DNA from: Scylla paramamosain
Lineage: Eukaryota; Arthropoda; Malacostraca; Decapoda; Portunidae
NCBI RefSeq assembly: GCF_035594125.1
Contig: NC_087157.1
Location: 447,001-511,000, forward strand
DNA: 64,000 nucleotides
Direction: 5' to 3'
Under the pieces are notes generated by a model. That model worked only from the letters and a program-made list of their open reading frames with translations. It did not search any database and was not told the origin of the DNA. The stretch's first letter is position 1. Each line of letters opens with the position of its first letter. The position numbers and the translations under genes were made by a program. Shown one piece after another: positions 18,940 through 34,074 of the stretch.

Positions 18940-21480
18940 GCATGTTAAAAAGATTCTATAAAATAACAGAAGGCGGAATGTCTCTAAGAACCCGGATAAT
19001 CGTCTCCCTGGCTATTTAAAACCGACGTGGTGAGAACAAAGCGTTATCGAATACGGGCCGTAGTTTGCTTGGGGTTTATTGTTGGTGCATAATGTTAAAG
19101 TATTACATTAGTGTGGTTCTTATCAGTGGTGGTGGATGTAAGTGCATCGCTAGAATCGTGTGAATGTCTTTGTACTATCCCACTAGTCAAGCTGTGTTCC
19201 ATACTGAACTGATTTTAGATCAGAGAACCTGATCAGTACTAATATCCCATTAGTCAAGCTGCTTGTTCTTTATTGAACTACTACTGTGATTGAGAAGCTG
19301 ATCCATTATTAAGAATTTCCATAAAGGAGATGATGAAAACTTGTAGGGTAATGAGGATAGAAAGATGAAAACTTGTAGGGTAATGAGGATAGAAAGCAAC
19401 ATGAAATAATTCGGTTTCAGTAGAGTGGTATAAATGTAACGCACTGGGTGTACTGGGTAATCAGGCTGTTACTGCTGAGTTTTGTCAGGGAGCTTTAAAA
19501 AGATATTTATGGTAACGGACTGGGTAATTAGGCTGTTACTGCCGAGTCTTATTAGGGAGCTTTAAAAAGGTAAGAATTTATGGGTGTCTGATTATCATCA
19601 GTAAAAGGTTGGTTTCATACAGGAACTGCCGCATATAGGTTAGTGGATTCTTTCAGCTTCAATTGTTGCATTATTTGAGGTTTAAGGGCTTTAGAAATAT
19701 ACTTGGTACTTTGACTTTAAGCATTTAAGAATCTTTGTTCTCTGGTGGCTTCTTGCAGCTTTAGTTTAAGCTCTTTAGGAATTTATTTATACGTGTTACT
19801 TTGAGTATTATGAGTAATTGTGGAATGTAGTTTGAGTAATTGTGGAATGTGGTTGCAGCTTTAGTTTGGTTACTTTTACTTTCATTATGAATAATCGTGG
19901 AATGTGGTTGACTAATTGAAGTCTTTAGTTTAATGTCTCTATTTATACGTGGTTATCTTTACTTTCATTATGAATAATCGTGGAATGTGGTTGACTAATT
20001 GAAGTTTAATAGTTAGTCAATGTGTGATTGGTTATAATGAACTTGTTGCATATTGATGTAAAATGAATGCTGTCCATCACTTTTACAGTGAGGAAAGTGA
20101 ACTCCCTCTTGTGATGGTGTTTGTCAATATCAATGTGATTGGTTGTAATGAAGTTATTGCAGGATGTTGATGCAAAATGAATGCGGTCTGGTTATAATGA
20201 ACTTGTTGCAGATGTTGATGTAAAATGAATGAATGTCCATCACTTCTGCAGTGAGAGGAAAGTTAACATCCGCTTGTGACGGCGTATGTTCCTCACTACT
20301 GAATCTTTGTCACTAGTTGATGTAAGTTTTGTTCGATTAGTCTGGTTTTTCTATAGCTTTTATGTCTGTCCGTTAATATCTTGGACAGCAATTAGTTAAT
20401 AAATTTACCATGAAATAGTTAGGTAATGGGATCTTGAAAGTGAACAATTGAGGGGAATTTCTATTTATAGTGAATGAATGAAATAAACAAAACCCTTTAA
20501 TGACATGTTGCTGGGAGAAAGCTTGGCAGAGCAGGAATAGCACCAGCACTCTGGAGCTCTCCAGTCAACACTGGACAGGATATTCTTGCCTTCTATCTGC
20601 ACACACCTGTTAAAAAAAAAAAAAAAAAAAATACGAATGTGTCAGACTTGGTTTTAGCCACTAGTTGTGGTAAATTGAGCTTCGGTGTTGTAAGAGTTCA
20701 GAGGACTCCCACTTTTTTTTTTAATAATTTTTTTGGCTGGGAAATTATGTACTTTATCTCTGGAGGTCCTTTGAGGTATTATAAAAGACTTGAAGGTTGC
20801 GGGTCTCCAAATACAAGTGCACTTTTGTAGTAAATAATGCAAACTTCTGAAGTAAATGATGGAGTACCTATGGTTATTTTTGTTACTTTTAGTAATGGAC
20901 TGACTATTGTCAGGTAATGAATAAACTAATTGTCGGAGTGATCCCCTATTGTTGGAGTGTACTGTAGATGTACAAAATGAGTCTTGTGAGAAAATGTCAG
21001 TCGTAATGACAATATAACAATCAATGGCAGTGCTACCCAATCAAGTACTCGGTACTAGCCAGTGACTTTGGTTTTTTACCATATATTTTTTGAGAATAAG
21101 TTGCCATAATGACAATACAGTATAACAATCTATGGCAGTGCTACCCAATCAAGTACTTGTACTAGCCAGTGACTGTTTTTTTACCATATTTTTTTTAATA
21201 TATACTTTTGAATATTATATGAACACGTGATTTTTATATGAATATATATTTTTTATACTTTGATATCAAAAATTTTTATAAATTTTATTGATTTATGTAT
21301 TTCTTATACTTGGATATCAAAAATTTTTAAATTTTATTGATTTATATATTTTTTATACTTAGATATCAAATTTTTATAAATTTTATATTTTTTTATATAA
21401 AAATAATTTTTGCTTTGATATAAAAATTTTTTTTTTTTTACTTTGGTATTAGTTACTGCTTGTTGCCCCCCCTAACTCAG
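18940..21480. other. Non-coding region rich in short tandem duplications
   Basis: Repeated blocks: GATGAAAACTTGTAGGGTAA.. twice near 19330-19395; ACTGGGTAATCAGGCTGTTA.. twice at 19445-19570; TTATGAATAATCGTGGAATG.. twice at 19885-20010; CAATGGCAGTGCTACCCAAT.. twice at 21020-21170; and TATACTTNGATATCAAA units at 21250-21420. No supported gene. Confidence 0.75.
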
Positions 21481-21680
21481 ACTAATAGGGGGAAAGGTTG
21501 GCCTGACAAATGCAAAAATGTCTTGACATAGAGGGATTTACCTCCCCCACAAAAAAAAGGGTGCCTGATGATTTGGTCTGTCTGGGAATGCTCATACAGT
21601 GGCATGGAGTGGAGAGGTGGCTAAGGTTGCTGGTTGTTTTTTCCTCCAAGGTAGACCTGGGGTTTCTTGGCTGGAGGGAG

Positions 21681-21683
<3 letters not shown>

Positions 21684-21775
<92 letters not shown>
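21684..21775. repeat. (TA)n microsatellite
   Basis: About 92 bp of TA. Confidence 0.98.
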
Positions 21776-21778
<3 letters not shown>

Positions 21779-22336
21779 CTTCTCTACTACAGCAAGTATA
21801 ATGCAAAATCCTTCATCCTAACCTCAATGATCAGCTGTTAGCACATGGATGGCATCAGAGATAATGGAGATGAGGAGCAGTGAAAGAACATAAAAAGAAA
21901 TAGAATACAAATATAGTTTCAGAGGGAGTAAAATTGAGTATCAATTTTTTTTTACTTTATTTATAACATATGAATGTATGTGATATTTATATATGGTACA
22001 CCTAAAAATACATGTTTTGGAAGTATTACCACAAAATAAAATTCACCACAAAAAAGTGTCATTTGATACATCAGCAGTTTCTTGAAATATATTTTGAATA
22101 CTTTAAGCAACTCCTTATAAATTTCAAAACATAATGGAACATGTATGATCCCTATTAGATAATGACTTGAGAAATTGACTGACTCAGTGATTCAAAACAA
22201 CACCTTGCACTGTATTCTATGTGACATCACACAGACCAATGATAAGATATTTAAATATGAACTAATATTGTAATGCTGTGAAGTAATATTGTAATGCTGT
22301 ATGTTTTGAAATAATGAAAAAAAAAATAAAAAATTA

Positions 22337-22585
22337 AGAATAACCATGAGAGAAAAACCAGGGAATGAATTGACAGAACACTCAATAGACAGAACTCCAA
22401 CATATTACCAAGAATAACCATGAGAGAAAAACCAGGGAATGAATTGACAGAACACTCAATAGACAGAACTCCAACATATTACCAATCAAAAAAAAATTAA
22501 GAATAACCATGAGAGAGAGAGAAAAACCAGGGAATGAATCTTTGACAGAACACTCAATAGACAGAACTCCAACATATTACCAATC
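22337..22585. repeat. Triplicated ~75-90-bp unit at the left edge of the duplicated block
   Basis: AATAACCATGAGAGAAAAACC.. with CAGAACACTCAATAGACAGAA.. occurs three times in a row. The third copy carries extra GAGA and continues into sequence also found after the (GA)n tract at 27164, so it marks the left boundary of the tandem segmental duplication. Confidence 0.85.
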
Positions 22586-22907
22586 AACAAGTGATCACCA
22601 GAATCCAGGTGGATGTTGGTTGATCTTGACTGTTCTGCCACAACGGGGGCTTTTCTCCTCCTTTCAGGTCAATTTCTAGCATTTCCATATACCTTAACTT
22701 TTTGTGAAGCTCTGTCTTTCTCTTACCTATATTTATAAGACCATGTTCACAAAAGGCATTTCTGAAGACATGTTGCCATGCCAAGATAGTGGTAGCATAT
22801 GGAGGTGTACACATATGCCACAGCACATTTTTCTCAAATGCCAGGTCAAATGCATGTTCCAAAATTTTTATTCCAATCACACATTTGTTCAGCAGTTTTA
22901 GGTTCAT
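22584..22907 (-). pseudogene. Unrecognised ORF fragment in duplication unit 1
   Basis: An open frame of 107 codons (includes NVLWHMCTPPYATTILAW and RKTELHKKLRYMEMLEIDL). A diverged, broken version lies at about 27225-27425 in unit 2. I do not recognise the family; it may be a remnant of a mobile element. Confidence 0.3.
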
Positions 22908-23057
22908 AGATTTACATAAGGACAGTGCACTTTAAAGGTGACATGATGCCTCACTAGGATGCTTGCAATGTAAGCCAATGAGAAAAATCATTGCTGACAC
23001 CGTTTTAAAGTGTTTCATGTGTACAACAATGGCATTTACTATACAATACATGCTGCT

Positions 23058-23197
<140 letters not shown>

Positions 23198-23775
23198 CTA
23201 TGTGAACATGTTCTGTTTTCTTCTTTTATGTAGCATACAACCAAGCTCCTTCAGTGAGTTGCTGGTCACTTGCCAGTAGCCAACATGGTAAATCTTTCTT
23301 TTATTAAAACTCCATACTCTTCATGGTATACTGCTGACACCACTAAACAACACTTTTGGGATCCTGAAAAATTAATCAATGTAAAGGGTACCCATGATAT
23401 GGTATGGCTGCATCAAACCCATGATGGGACATTCATTGTACATAAGTAATCACCAAGGCTTAAGTTTATGTTGGTTGGCTTTGGCTGTTCTGTCACTACT
23501 ATATAGATTTATATAAATTGTTATTAGTATTAGTATTTTTTTTTTTTTTTTTCAGAATTACCTGTTCTACACAGTACATCAAAATCCATCCTAACACACC
23601 ATCTAGTCATAATGCCTTCACATCTGCCTTTCTCTTCACTTTTAATATTCTGCTTACATTCACTTGTATCACCTTGCACACAGGTCTCACCTTGGATATG
23701 GATTCCATAAATATTTTTCAGTAATTGACAACTATTATTCACTACATGACAAATATCGTTTACTTACACACACAC

Positions 23776-24051
<276 letters not shown>

Positions 24052-24168
24052 CAGTACACTGATAACAAAACTCAAGTCATAATTACTAGTTTATAATTGT
24101 TTCCCAATATTCCTCCACCATATTGTTCTAACAACATTAACTGAAACTGTAACATACCTAACAGCCCT

Positions 24169-24326
24169 TTAGAGTTCATCTTTAGGATAAATTCTATCAG
24201 GCACAACTAATCTACCTGCAAACAGCACACAGTCAGACTGATGATGCTTGATGAAGAAAAAGAAAGGATGATCAGCTGTGAACTGATAAGGATCTGGGGG
24301 AAGGCTTCTTTTTTGAATGATGGTAC
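24169..24326 (-). CDS. Serpin alternative terminal exon 8d: RCL Lys-Arg/Ser, C-terminal KDEL
   Basis: The acceptor TTTTCAG/GTACC is entered in phase 1 from constant exon 7 (50209). It encodes 51 residues: TIIQKRSLPPDPYQF (RCL P6 to P9'), TADHPFFFF, the strand [10 protein letters not shown] and the tail DRIYPKDEL then TAA. By alignment with the antithrombin hinge (P15 Gly), P2-P1-P1' is Lys-Arg-Ser, so the predicted target is a trypsin-like or dibasic-cleaving (proprotein convertase-type) protease. KDEL predicts ER retention or retrieval. It lies in duplication unit 1. Expression is not shown by the sequence. Confidence 0.85.
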
Positions 24327-25704
24327 CTGAAAATATATGTGCAGAACAAAATATAATAAAATTATCTTTGATATATAATTCTTAAGTTAATTTGAAATAG
24401 GATAACATGAGTAAATTATGAATCATATAGTTCAACTTATGAAAATACAAATAAATGTATGGTAGACATTATGAAAACCATGTTATAAATTAAATAAGCA
24501 ACTGTGAACAGAGTTGCCCATATCAGTAGTAAACCTTCAGGATAAGGTCTAAAGAATGAGAAAACAAATGCAACAGGCATAAAGCTGAAAAAATGCAAAT
24601 GTGAACATACTTATCTCCTATATGTATTTTGTTTGTCTCCACCAGCTATGTGTAACATAAATGTTTTACAAAATTGTTTTGTGCAATATTTAAGCCAGAT
24701 ACTAAAAAAGTAAAAGCAAACTTGCAATAAATTTACATATTGAATATGCTACCATAATGCATTCATCTTTCTATCACTTTGTATCACTTTTTGGTGGCTC
24801 ATAGTAGTATGAGTATATGGCTATAAAGAACCACCTCAAAAATTTGTTATAATGGGCTTCACAGAAACTGCAGATTGCATATATATATTTTTTAAATAAG
24901 AGAAACGACCACTACATATGTAACAATGACTATCATCTTTGTATTAATTATTAAAGTTTGGATCAAGATAAAAAACACACGCCAATGATAATCATCCTCA
25001 CAGCTTCACCCATCTTTTGCAAATTCCTTCGCTTTTCTGGTTATTTTTGTTAAGTGTCTAATAGCTCTCACTCTGTTTCAGTATTTTAGTGATGCAGCAT
25101 TTCTTAGCTAACGTGCCTCAAATAAGAAGGGGCCAAATACCATTTTATTGCTGCTATGTAGCCCTGTGAGGTTGCTGTGGTTTCATACAATATTTATTGT
25201 AGTGGAAACACTCTAGGTAGCCAACTTATGTTTTAGGGGTAGCTAATCAGGTGAGTGAGAGCCTGAAAGTCCTTGGCAAGCTTCCCCATTAACTTGTGGT
25301 TCTTTTATTAATAGCAATATCCTCTTTTCTAAAATGAGATTCCAAAGCATCCTCTCTCTCTCCTGCACCATATTCCTCTTTCTTCTTGGGTCCCAAGAAA
25401 GGGGAGGTTATATTTATCTCTTACTTCAATAGAAATTTTTACAGATAATGAAAGGTTTATGAGGAAGCCTTGAAAAAGAATAAAGTTTGGGAAAGGAGTG
25501 AATATAATTACTAGTTTTAACTGGTTTTATTGTTCATAGGTTCAGTTTGCATAAATTCCAGATTCATAATATGATTCACAGAAAATCATAATATGATTCA
25601 CAGAAAATATTGAACTCAATAGCTAATGATATGAAAAGTAATTTATATTTTTCTGGAGCTTAGCAATTTTAGGATTAAGAAAACATTTACTATGAGCTAA
25701 AATG

Positions 25705-25708
<4 letters not shown>

Positions 25709-25794
<86 letters not shown>

Positions 25795-26077
25795 TTATAT
25801 ATATATTATATATATTTATATATATATTTATATATATATTATATATATTTATATATATATTATATATATTTATATATATTTATATATATATTATATATAT
25901 TTATATATATATTATATATATTTATATATATATTATATATATTTATATATATATTATATATATTTATATATATATTTATATATTTATATTTATATATATA
26001 TATTATATATATATATATTTATATATATATATTATATATATATATATTTATATATATATATTATATATATATATATT

Positions 26078-26113
<36 letters not shown>

Positions 26114-26190
26114 TATATATATATATATTTATATATATATATTATATATATATATATTTATATATATATATTATATATATATATTTATAT
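25709..26190. repeat. Complex (TA)n tract with periodic T insertions
   Basis: About 480 bp of pure A/T. A perfect TA run is followed by units of TTTATATATATATTATATATA type, a higher-order array inside the dinucleotide repeat. Confidence 0.95.
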
Positions 26191-26420
26191 AATTAGTGAT
26201 GAAAATATTAATTTGTTTCTAAGGTAGTCCCAAGCTCTCTTCAGCTGGTGTAGTGTCTTAGCCTCAACTGTGTAGTGAGCAACATTATCCCTGGCAGCTA
26301 TCCTCTTCCATGTAGCCTTTTTTCTTGCCACTCTTACTGGCACTATTCTGTGACTAGTGACAAGGCTCACGAGTGTCTGCTTCTGCTTGTGAGTCATGAA
26401 TGCAGATTTCTTTTCTTGTG
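26191..26420 (-). pseudogene. Myb/SANT-like DNA-binding domain fragment, unit 1
   Basis: The minus strand encodes MTHKQKQTLVSLVTSHRIV.. KKATWKRIAARDN.. [17 protein letters not shown], the pattern of Myb/SANT-like domains of zeste/FSBP-type proteins (three helices with spaced Trp). There is no full gene; it runs into the (TA)n tract on its 3' side. A paralogue lies at 30108-30394. It is probably part of a mobile or duplicated gene fragment. Confidence 0.55.
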
Positions 26421-26548
26421 CAATGTTGACATCACTCCATGGGGTTTCTTTTTTCTTTTTTCTTTTTTTTTTTTTTTGACTGGTTTATAACACTTGATAT
26501 TCATTTGCCAAACTTTGCTGGAGCCCCCAAAAGCTTTGGTAAGTGATC

Positions 26549-26925
26549 CAATGAGGTTGGGGGAATGCCCAAATGAAAATATAACTGCCTATGGAACTGG
26601 CACATCCTATATGTTCAAGCACTTCCCAGTGTTTTGCTTTGGGGAAAGCTTACAAAAAGTCTGTGGAATTGGCCCCCACAATCCTGCTGGTCATTACAAG
26701 GCTATTTGTGACAAGGTATACTATGTAATCTAAAGTAATGAGGTTGGGGGAATGCCCAAATGAAAATATAACTGCCTATGGAACTGGCACATCCTATATG
26801 TTCAAGCACTTCCCAGTGTTTTGCTTTGGGGAAAGCTTACAAAAAGTCTGTGGAATTGGCCCCCACAATCCTGCTGGTCATTACAAGGCTATTTGTGACA
26901 AGGTATACTATGTAATCTAAAGTAA
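26549..26925. repeat. 189-bp tandem duplication
   Basis: Two nearly identical copies start at ATGAGGTTGGGGGAATGCCC (26549 and 26738). The period is a multiple of three, so the same 60-codon ORF (MRLGECPNENITAYGTGTS..) appears twice. Unit 2 has a single diverged copy near 30442. I recognise no protein family. Confidence 0.9.
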
Positions 26926-26943
26926 AAAATATAGTGTTATTAA

Positions 26944-27169
<226 letters not shown>

Positions 27170-27576
27170 GGGAATGAATCTTTGGCAGGACACTCAATAG
27201 ACACAACTCCAACACATTACCAATCAACAAATGATCACCAGGATTGAGGTGGATGTTGGTTGATTTTGACTGTCCTGCCACAACAGGGCTTTCCTCCTCC
27301 TTTTCAGGTCAGTTTTTTGGTATTTCCATATACCTAACTTTCTGTGAAGCTCTATTTTTTCTCTTGTCTATATTTATAAGGCCATGTTCACGAAAGGCAA
27401 TTCTAAAGACATGTTTGCAAAGATAATGGCAGCAAAAGTGGTGCACTTCAAAGGTGACATGATATCTCATTTACTAGGATGCTTGCAACATAAGCCAATG
27501 AGAAAAATTATTGCTGACACTGTTTAAAATGTTTCATGTGTACAACAATGGTATTTACTATACAGTACATGCTTCT

Positions 27577-27694
<118 letters not shown>

Positions 27695-28242
27695 AGTGAT
27701 GTTCTGTTTTCTTCTTTTATGTAGCATACAACCAAGCTCCTTCAGTGTCACTGGTCACTTGCCAGTGGCCAACATGGTAAATCTCTCTTTTATTAAAACT
27801 CCATACTCTTCATGGTTTTTACTGCTGACACCACTATATAACACTCCTTTGGGATCCTGAAAAATTAATCTATGTAAAGGGTACCCATGATATGGTACAG
27901 CTGTATCAAACCCATGATGGTACATTCAGTGTACATAAGTAATCAACAAGGCTCAAATGGATGTTGGTTGGCTTTGACTGTTTTGTCACTGCTATATAGA
28001 TTTATATAAATTGTTATTACTATTAGTGTTTTTTTTTTTCAGAATTACCTGTTCTACACAATACATCAAAATCCATCCTAACACACCATCTAGTCATAAT
28101 GCCTTCACATCCATCTTTCTCTTCAATTTTAATATTCTACTTACATTCATTTGTATCATCTTGCATATGGATATGGATTCCATAAATATTTTTCAATAAT
28201 TAACAGCTATTATTCATTACATGACACACATCTTTTTACTTT

Positions 28243-28520
<278 letters not shown>

Positions 28521-28637
28521 CAGTACACTGATAACAAAACTCATGTCAGAATTACTAGTTTATAATTATTTCCCAATATTCCTCCACCATATTGTTCTAA
28601 CAATATTAACTGAAACTGTAATATACTTAACAACCCT

Positions 28638-28795
28638 TTAGAGTTCATCTTTAGGATAAACTCTATCAGGAACAACTAATCTGCCTGCAAATAGCACACA
28701 GTCAGACTGATGATGCTTCATGAAGAACAAGAAAGGATGATCAGCTGTGAACTCAAAAGGATTTGGGGGAAGGCTTCTTTCTCGAATGACAACAC
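28638..28795 (-). CDS. Serpin alternative terminal exon 8c: RCL Arg-Glu-Arg/Ser, C-terminal KDEL
   Basis: The acceptor TTTGCAG/GTGTT is entered in phase 1 from exon 7. It encodes 51 residues: [34 protein letters not shown] and DRVYPKDEL then TAA. P3-P1' is Arg-Glu-Arg-Ser. It is the duplicate of exon 8d in unit 2: 15 of 158 bases differ, nine of them in the first 45 nt, where all seven changed codons alter the residue. The joined isoform is 421 residues. Predicted role: secretory-pathway inhibitor of an Arg-specific protease. KDEL at a serpin C-terminus parallels ER-retained insect Spn4A (HDEL) and lancelet Spn1 (KDEL). Confidence 0.87.
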
Positions 28796-29354
28796 CTGCA
28801 AACATATGTGCAGAACAAAATGTAATAAAATTATCATGGGAATATAATTCTTAAGCTACTTTGGAATAGGATATCATGAGTAAATTATGAATTATATAGT
28901 TTAACTTATGAAAATAAAAGTAAATGTATGGCTGACATCATGGAAGCCATGTTATCAATTAAATAAGCACATCTGTGAACAGAGTTGCCCATATCAGTAG
29001 TAAACCTTAAGGATAAGATCTAGAGAATGAGAAAGCAGATGCAACAGGCATAAAGCTGAAAAAATGCAAATGTGAACATACTTATCTCCTATATGTATTT
29101 TGTTTCAGTCTCCATCAGCTATGAGTAACATAGATGTTTTACAAAATTATTTTGTGCAATATTTAAAAGCCAGATACTAACATAAAGTAAAACCAAGTGT
29201 TCATAGGTTTAGTTTGCAAAAATTCCACATTCATAATATGATTCACGGAAAATATTGACCTCAGTGGCTAATGATATGAAAAGTAATTCATATTTTTCTG
29301 GAGCTGAGCAATTTTAGAATTAAGAAAACATTTACTATGAGCTAATATATACTC

Positions 29355-30085
<731 letters not shown>

Positions 30086-30107
30086 TGTTATAAATAGTTT
30101 TGAAAAT

Positions 30108-30394
30108 ATTAATTTGTTACTAAGGTAGTCCCAAGCTCTCTTCAGCTGGTGTAGTGTCTTGGCCTCACCTATGTAGTGAGCAACACTATCCCTGGCAGCT
30201 AACCTCTTCCATGTAGCCTTTTTTCTTACCACTCTTACTGGCACTATTCTGTGTCTAGTGATAAGGTTCATGAGTGTCTGCTTCTGGTCGTGAGTCATGA
30301 ATGCAGATTTCTTTTCTTGTGCAATGTTGACATCACTCCATGGGGTTTCTTTGTTTTCTTTTTGACACTCAGGTTTATAACACTTGATACTCAT
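30108..30394 (-). pseudogene. Myb/SANT-like DNA-binding domain fragment, unit 2
   Basis: It starts [20 protein letters not shown].., then [32 protein letters not shown] and [17 protein letters not shown]. It is the paralogue of 26191-26420 and is interrupted by (TA)n at its 3' side. It has an intact Met, but no splice donor or stop completes a gene. Confidence 0.5.
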
Positions 30395-30642
30395 TTGTCA
30401 TACTTTGCTGGAACCCCCAAAAGCTTTGGTAAGTGATCCAATGAGGTTGGGGAATGCCCAAATGAAAATATAATTGACTATGGAACTGGCACATCCTATC
30501 GGTTCAAGTGCTTTCCAGTGGTTTGGGGAAGCTTACAAGAAGTCTGTGGAACTGATCCCCACAATCCTGTTAGTCATTACAAGGTTATTTGTGACAAGGT
30601 ACACTATATAATCTAAAGTAAAAAATGTAGTGTTAGTAAATG

Positions 30643-30870
<228 letters not shown>

Positions 30871-31497
30871 AGACCTCTCCAACTACTTCACCAGCCAATC
30901 ACAGAAAAGTGTCGGTGGGGCCTTTTAAGGGGGGGGGGGGTATTGCCACCTAAGGTGAAAACTACTATTGCAGTTGAATGTAAGCAAAATGGCACCTCTC
31001 CTTTGCTATGCTGCTGCCCAGTGTGCACCCAAAAGCTTCATCTCAAGTTAAACAATGATGGAATATTATAGCAGTTCTCAGACTCTTAACTTAATAGTCA
31101 CTGTGGTTGACAGATCAATCAGTATATGGTTAGTTTTTAAAAATTTGTAGCAATATTAAGTTCCTGAGTTTAAGTCCATATTTAAAAAATAAAAGACTAT
31201 TTACTTTAGCTTAAGCTTTAGGATTATTTTAAGTTATCAATCAGTAATCATTTTGATCTCTTTCTGGTGTCATTTGGAAACCAGTTTCAAATATGCAAGT
31301 GGCTATTATATGGTACAATAAATTATGAGTATAACTGTTTTATAAGCAATACATTTCTAGTAAACTTCACTCAAACCTGAAAATGTAAAAGTAACTACAG
31401 CTTTAAGCTTACTGACAGAAAGGATGAAATGAGAAGTATATATCAGCCATAAGATAAAATTTGCTTATGGCTGCTCCATCCACTACCAGAGATGACC

Positions 31498-31561
31498 TTA
31501 AGGGGGTATATCACCCTTTATGACCCAATTTTTGTTCAAAAATGGTGAAATGAGATATTTG

Positions 31562-31597
<36 letters not shown>

Positions 31598-33040
31598 ATA
31601 ATAATAATAATAATCAACCTACATTATGGCAGTATTTCAGAGATAAAGTTTTGGTGTTCTACGGTCATTTTTAAAGCTTTTAGGGGGCATCTAGAGGTAC
31701 ATGCGCTTTAAGGATCCACTCTGAGGCATAGGAAACGTACATTTTCATATTTTCCCGATTTATTTATTTTATTTTTTTCTATCTTGCAAAACACGGTATC
31801 TATCCAAACAGCTGGTGTTCCCTCACTGCCTCAGGGCCAGGCATACGCCTATCAACAGTACCAGTATTCTTGAGGACTTCCAAGTAAGAGGGTGTAGCAC
31901 CTTGTTCTAGCACTTTTTTGGTATTCTTGCTTCTGAACACTTACGCTTGGCTTCATTATGACATGAACAAGTGCCTTATGTAAGAAGAGGAAGGAGGCCT
32001 TCCTCAAGACAAGAGCATGCAGCTGGAAAGATGAAAATCAGCAAGAAACAGATGCAATGCTATTACCACCAACAGCAGCAGGCTTAGGCCTTAGCTGCTC
32101 GTTCAGTGCTAAAAAGCAGTAGAGGTTTCTCACACTCATTTAGAATTCCAGACTGCAGTAGCAAAAGGTGAGACACCACCAAGCCATCAAGAGATGAAGA
32201 TATTCTTCTCCCTCCCACCTGAGCAGCTGGAATTAGTGAAGAGTGTATACTTGGCTTACATCAGCTGAAATGATGAAAAGAAGTCTGCAGGGACTCACAC
32301 AGAACCCAAACAAGTTCTTCCACATCTGCATATGGCTACACTGCCTGAAGCACCTCAAAGCTACAAAAAAGAAAGCTCAGCTTCATAATAGTTGTGGTGA
32401 TGATGGAGTACAACAGTGGTTATGTCGCCAGCAATCTCCATCACTGTCTTGGCCTACCATACAACTAGCCTCAAAACTTCAGTTGGGTTGGAGTGCAGCA
32501 TCATGGAGACTCGGTTTTGCACCCCATTTTCTTGAAAGCACCTTTTTCGACTTTGCATTTTAATAACTCCACTAACTTTTAACCAATTACCTTAATTTTT
32601 TTAAGTGATCACCATTTAATATTCTACATCTTAGTCTGATTGGATTCTTTATTTTGCCAAATTTTCTAGTCAAATTTTCTCCTTAATTTTTTTTTTTTTT
32701 TTTAATAAATAACACACAAGTTTACAGTTTTACCAAAAATTGTACAAGCATATAAAATGGAAAAAAAAAAGTCAGATAAAAAACTAAAGTATCCATTCTA
32801 GTTTTAACCAGACAAAATTTAAATTGTAGTCATAATTATGTCATTCTTTATATGCTTGACTAGACTAGGTAGATTAAAATAGCTGTTTTTCTTTTATATT
32901 TTTTAATTTTTTTCTTTAAGACTTATCGCCATCACATTAGGACCGCTTAAATTTATCATTATGACACTTACAACAAAAATTTCAAAGTGATTGAATGAGT
33001 TTTAGCAATGATGGCTTAAAAGGGTGATATACTCTCTTAA
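31498..33040 (+). mobile_element. Degraded DNA transposon with TTAA target site (Kolobok/Mutator-like transposase)
   Basis: TTAA at 31498-31501 and 33037-33040 flank inverted ends GGGGGTATATCACCCTTTA and GAGAGTATATCACCCTTTT (the latter read from the right). The interior near 32295-32410 encodes LTQNPNKFFHICIW.. KKKAQLHNS, resembling the TQNPNE..H..IW..CPK motif of Mutator-like transposase domains found in TTAA-specific elements. The frame is short and broken, so it is inactive. Family naming is tentative. Confidence 0.65.
31565..31615. repeat. Poly(A)/(AAT)n run
   Basis: About 31 A followed by AAT repeats, inside the TTAA element. Confidence 0.95.
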
Positions 33041-33063
33041 AAAAATAATAAAATAAATAAAAT

Positions 33064-33095
<32 letters not shown>

Positions 33096-33940
33096 TTTTA
33101 AGTAAAATAAATAATAAGTAAATAAATAAAATAACTGCATGTGCCAAATTAGAGCTGAATATATGACTTAGCTGTTCACATTACAATTTGTGTTTGGAAA
33201 GATTTTGTGTGAATGTTTGGAAGTGTAACATGGGACTGAAATGTTCTTGCTGGTCACATTCTCTCTAGAAATTTCTAGCAGCTTTTTTATATGCATAAAA
33301 TGAAACTATAATTATATTAATCACACTAACATAAGCTGTATATAATTGCATTTCAGACTGTTGTCACACACAAATGGTTTGGTTATCTATTAGAAAAATC
33401 AAGTGTCCACTCAGAAAGCAAGAAATAATGGTGAAAATGAAGCTATTACTATATACCAAAATCAGCACACTACAGATATTTGTGTTATTATAGTTATGAA
33501 ACTACATCAATTTAATTTCTAGTAGTCCATAAATTCTGGTGATGATAACATATCAACTCCTCAGAAATCACAATATTTGTAAGGATCTCCTACTGAGTGT
33601 AGAATTTGGTTTATGAGTCCTTATTGGCTAAGCTTGTTTTAACTCACATCTATATAGAGAATTACACCAGGCTCAAATTTTGAGCAAAGCAAATATATGT
33701 CATAGTACATGCATGACTGAATTCTCTGAGAGAGCTTAACTTATCCTACTTTGAATATGTGACTTATAACCAATATTTGTTTTATACAGTAAGCTTTCAT
33801 GTTTAGTAAAATTTAGTTTTGTAGATTTTGAATTCTTTATATCAATAAATCCAGAATACCCTAAAATCTAAAGTCATAATAGAAAGATGATTTCATATAC
33901 TCTTGTAGTTTGTGACATGTTTCATATTTTGTGAACCATT

Positions 33941-34074
33941 TCATGGCATTACCAGGCGACCATTAAAGAAAATTAATCCTGAGCGATTATCTCTGATAAA
34001 GAAAACAAATGGATGGTCAGCAATGAATTTAGGTGGTCCATAAAGCTGAAGACTCATTAACTGGATGGTGATAC
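33941..34074 (-). CDS. Serpin alternative terminal exon 8b: RCL Met/Ser
   Basis: The acceptor CAACAG/GTATC is entered in phase 1 from exon 7. It encodes 43 residues: ITIQLMSLQLYGPPKF (P6 onwards), IADHPFVFFIRDNRSG, LIFFNGRLVMP then TGA. P1-P1' is Met-Ser, which points to a chymotrypsin- or elastase-like target. There is no KDEL; the isoform (413 residues) should be secreted. Conserved DHPF and the GRL strand show it is a true serpin C-terminus. It lies between the TTAA element and the RTE LINE. Confidence 0.87.
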
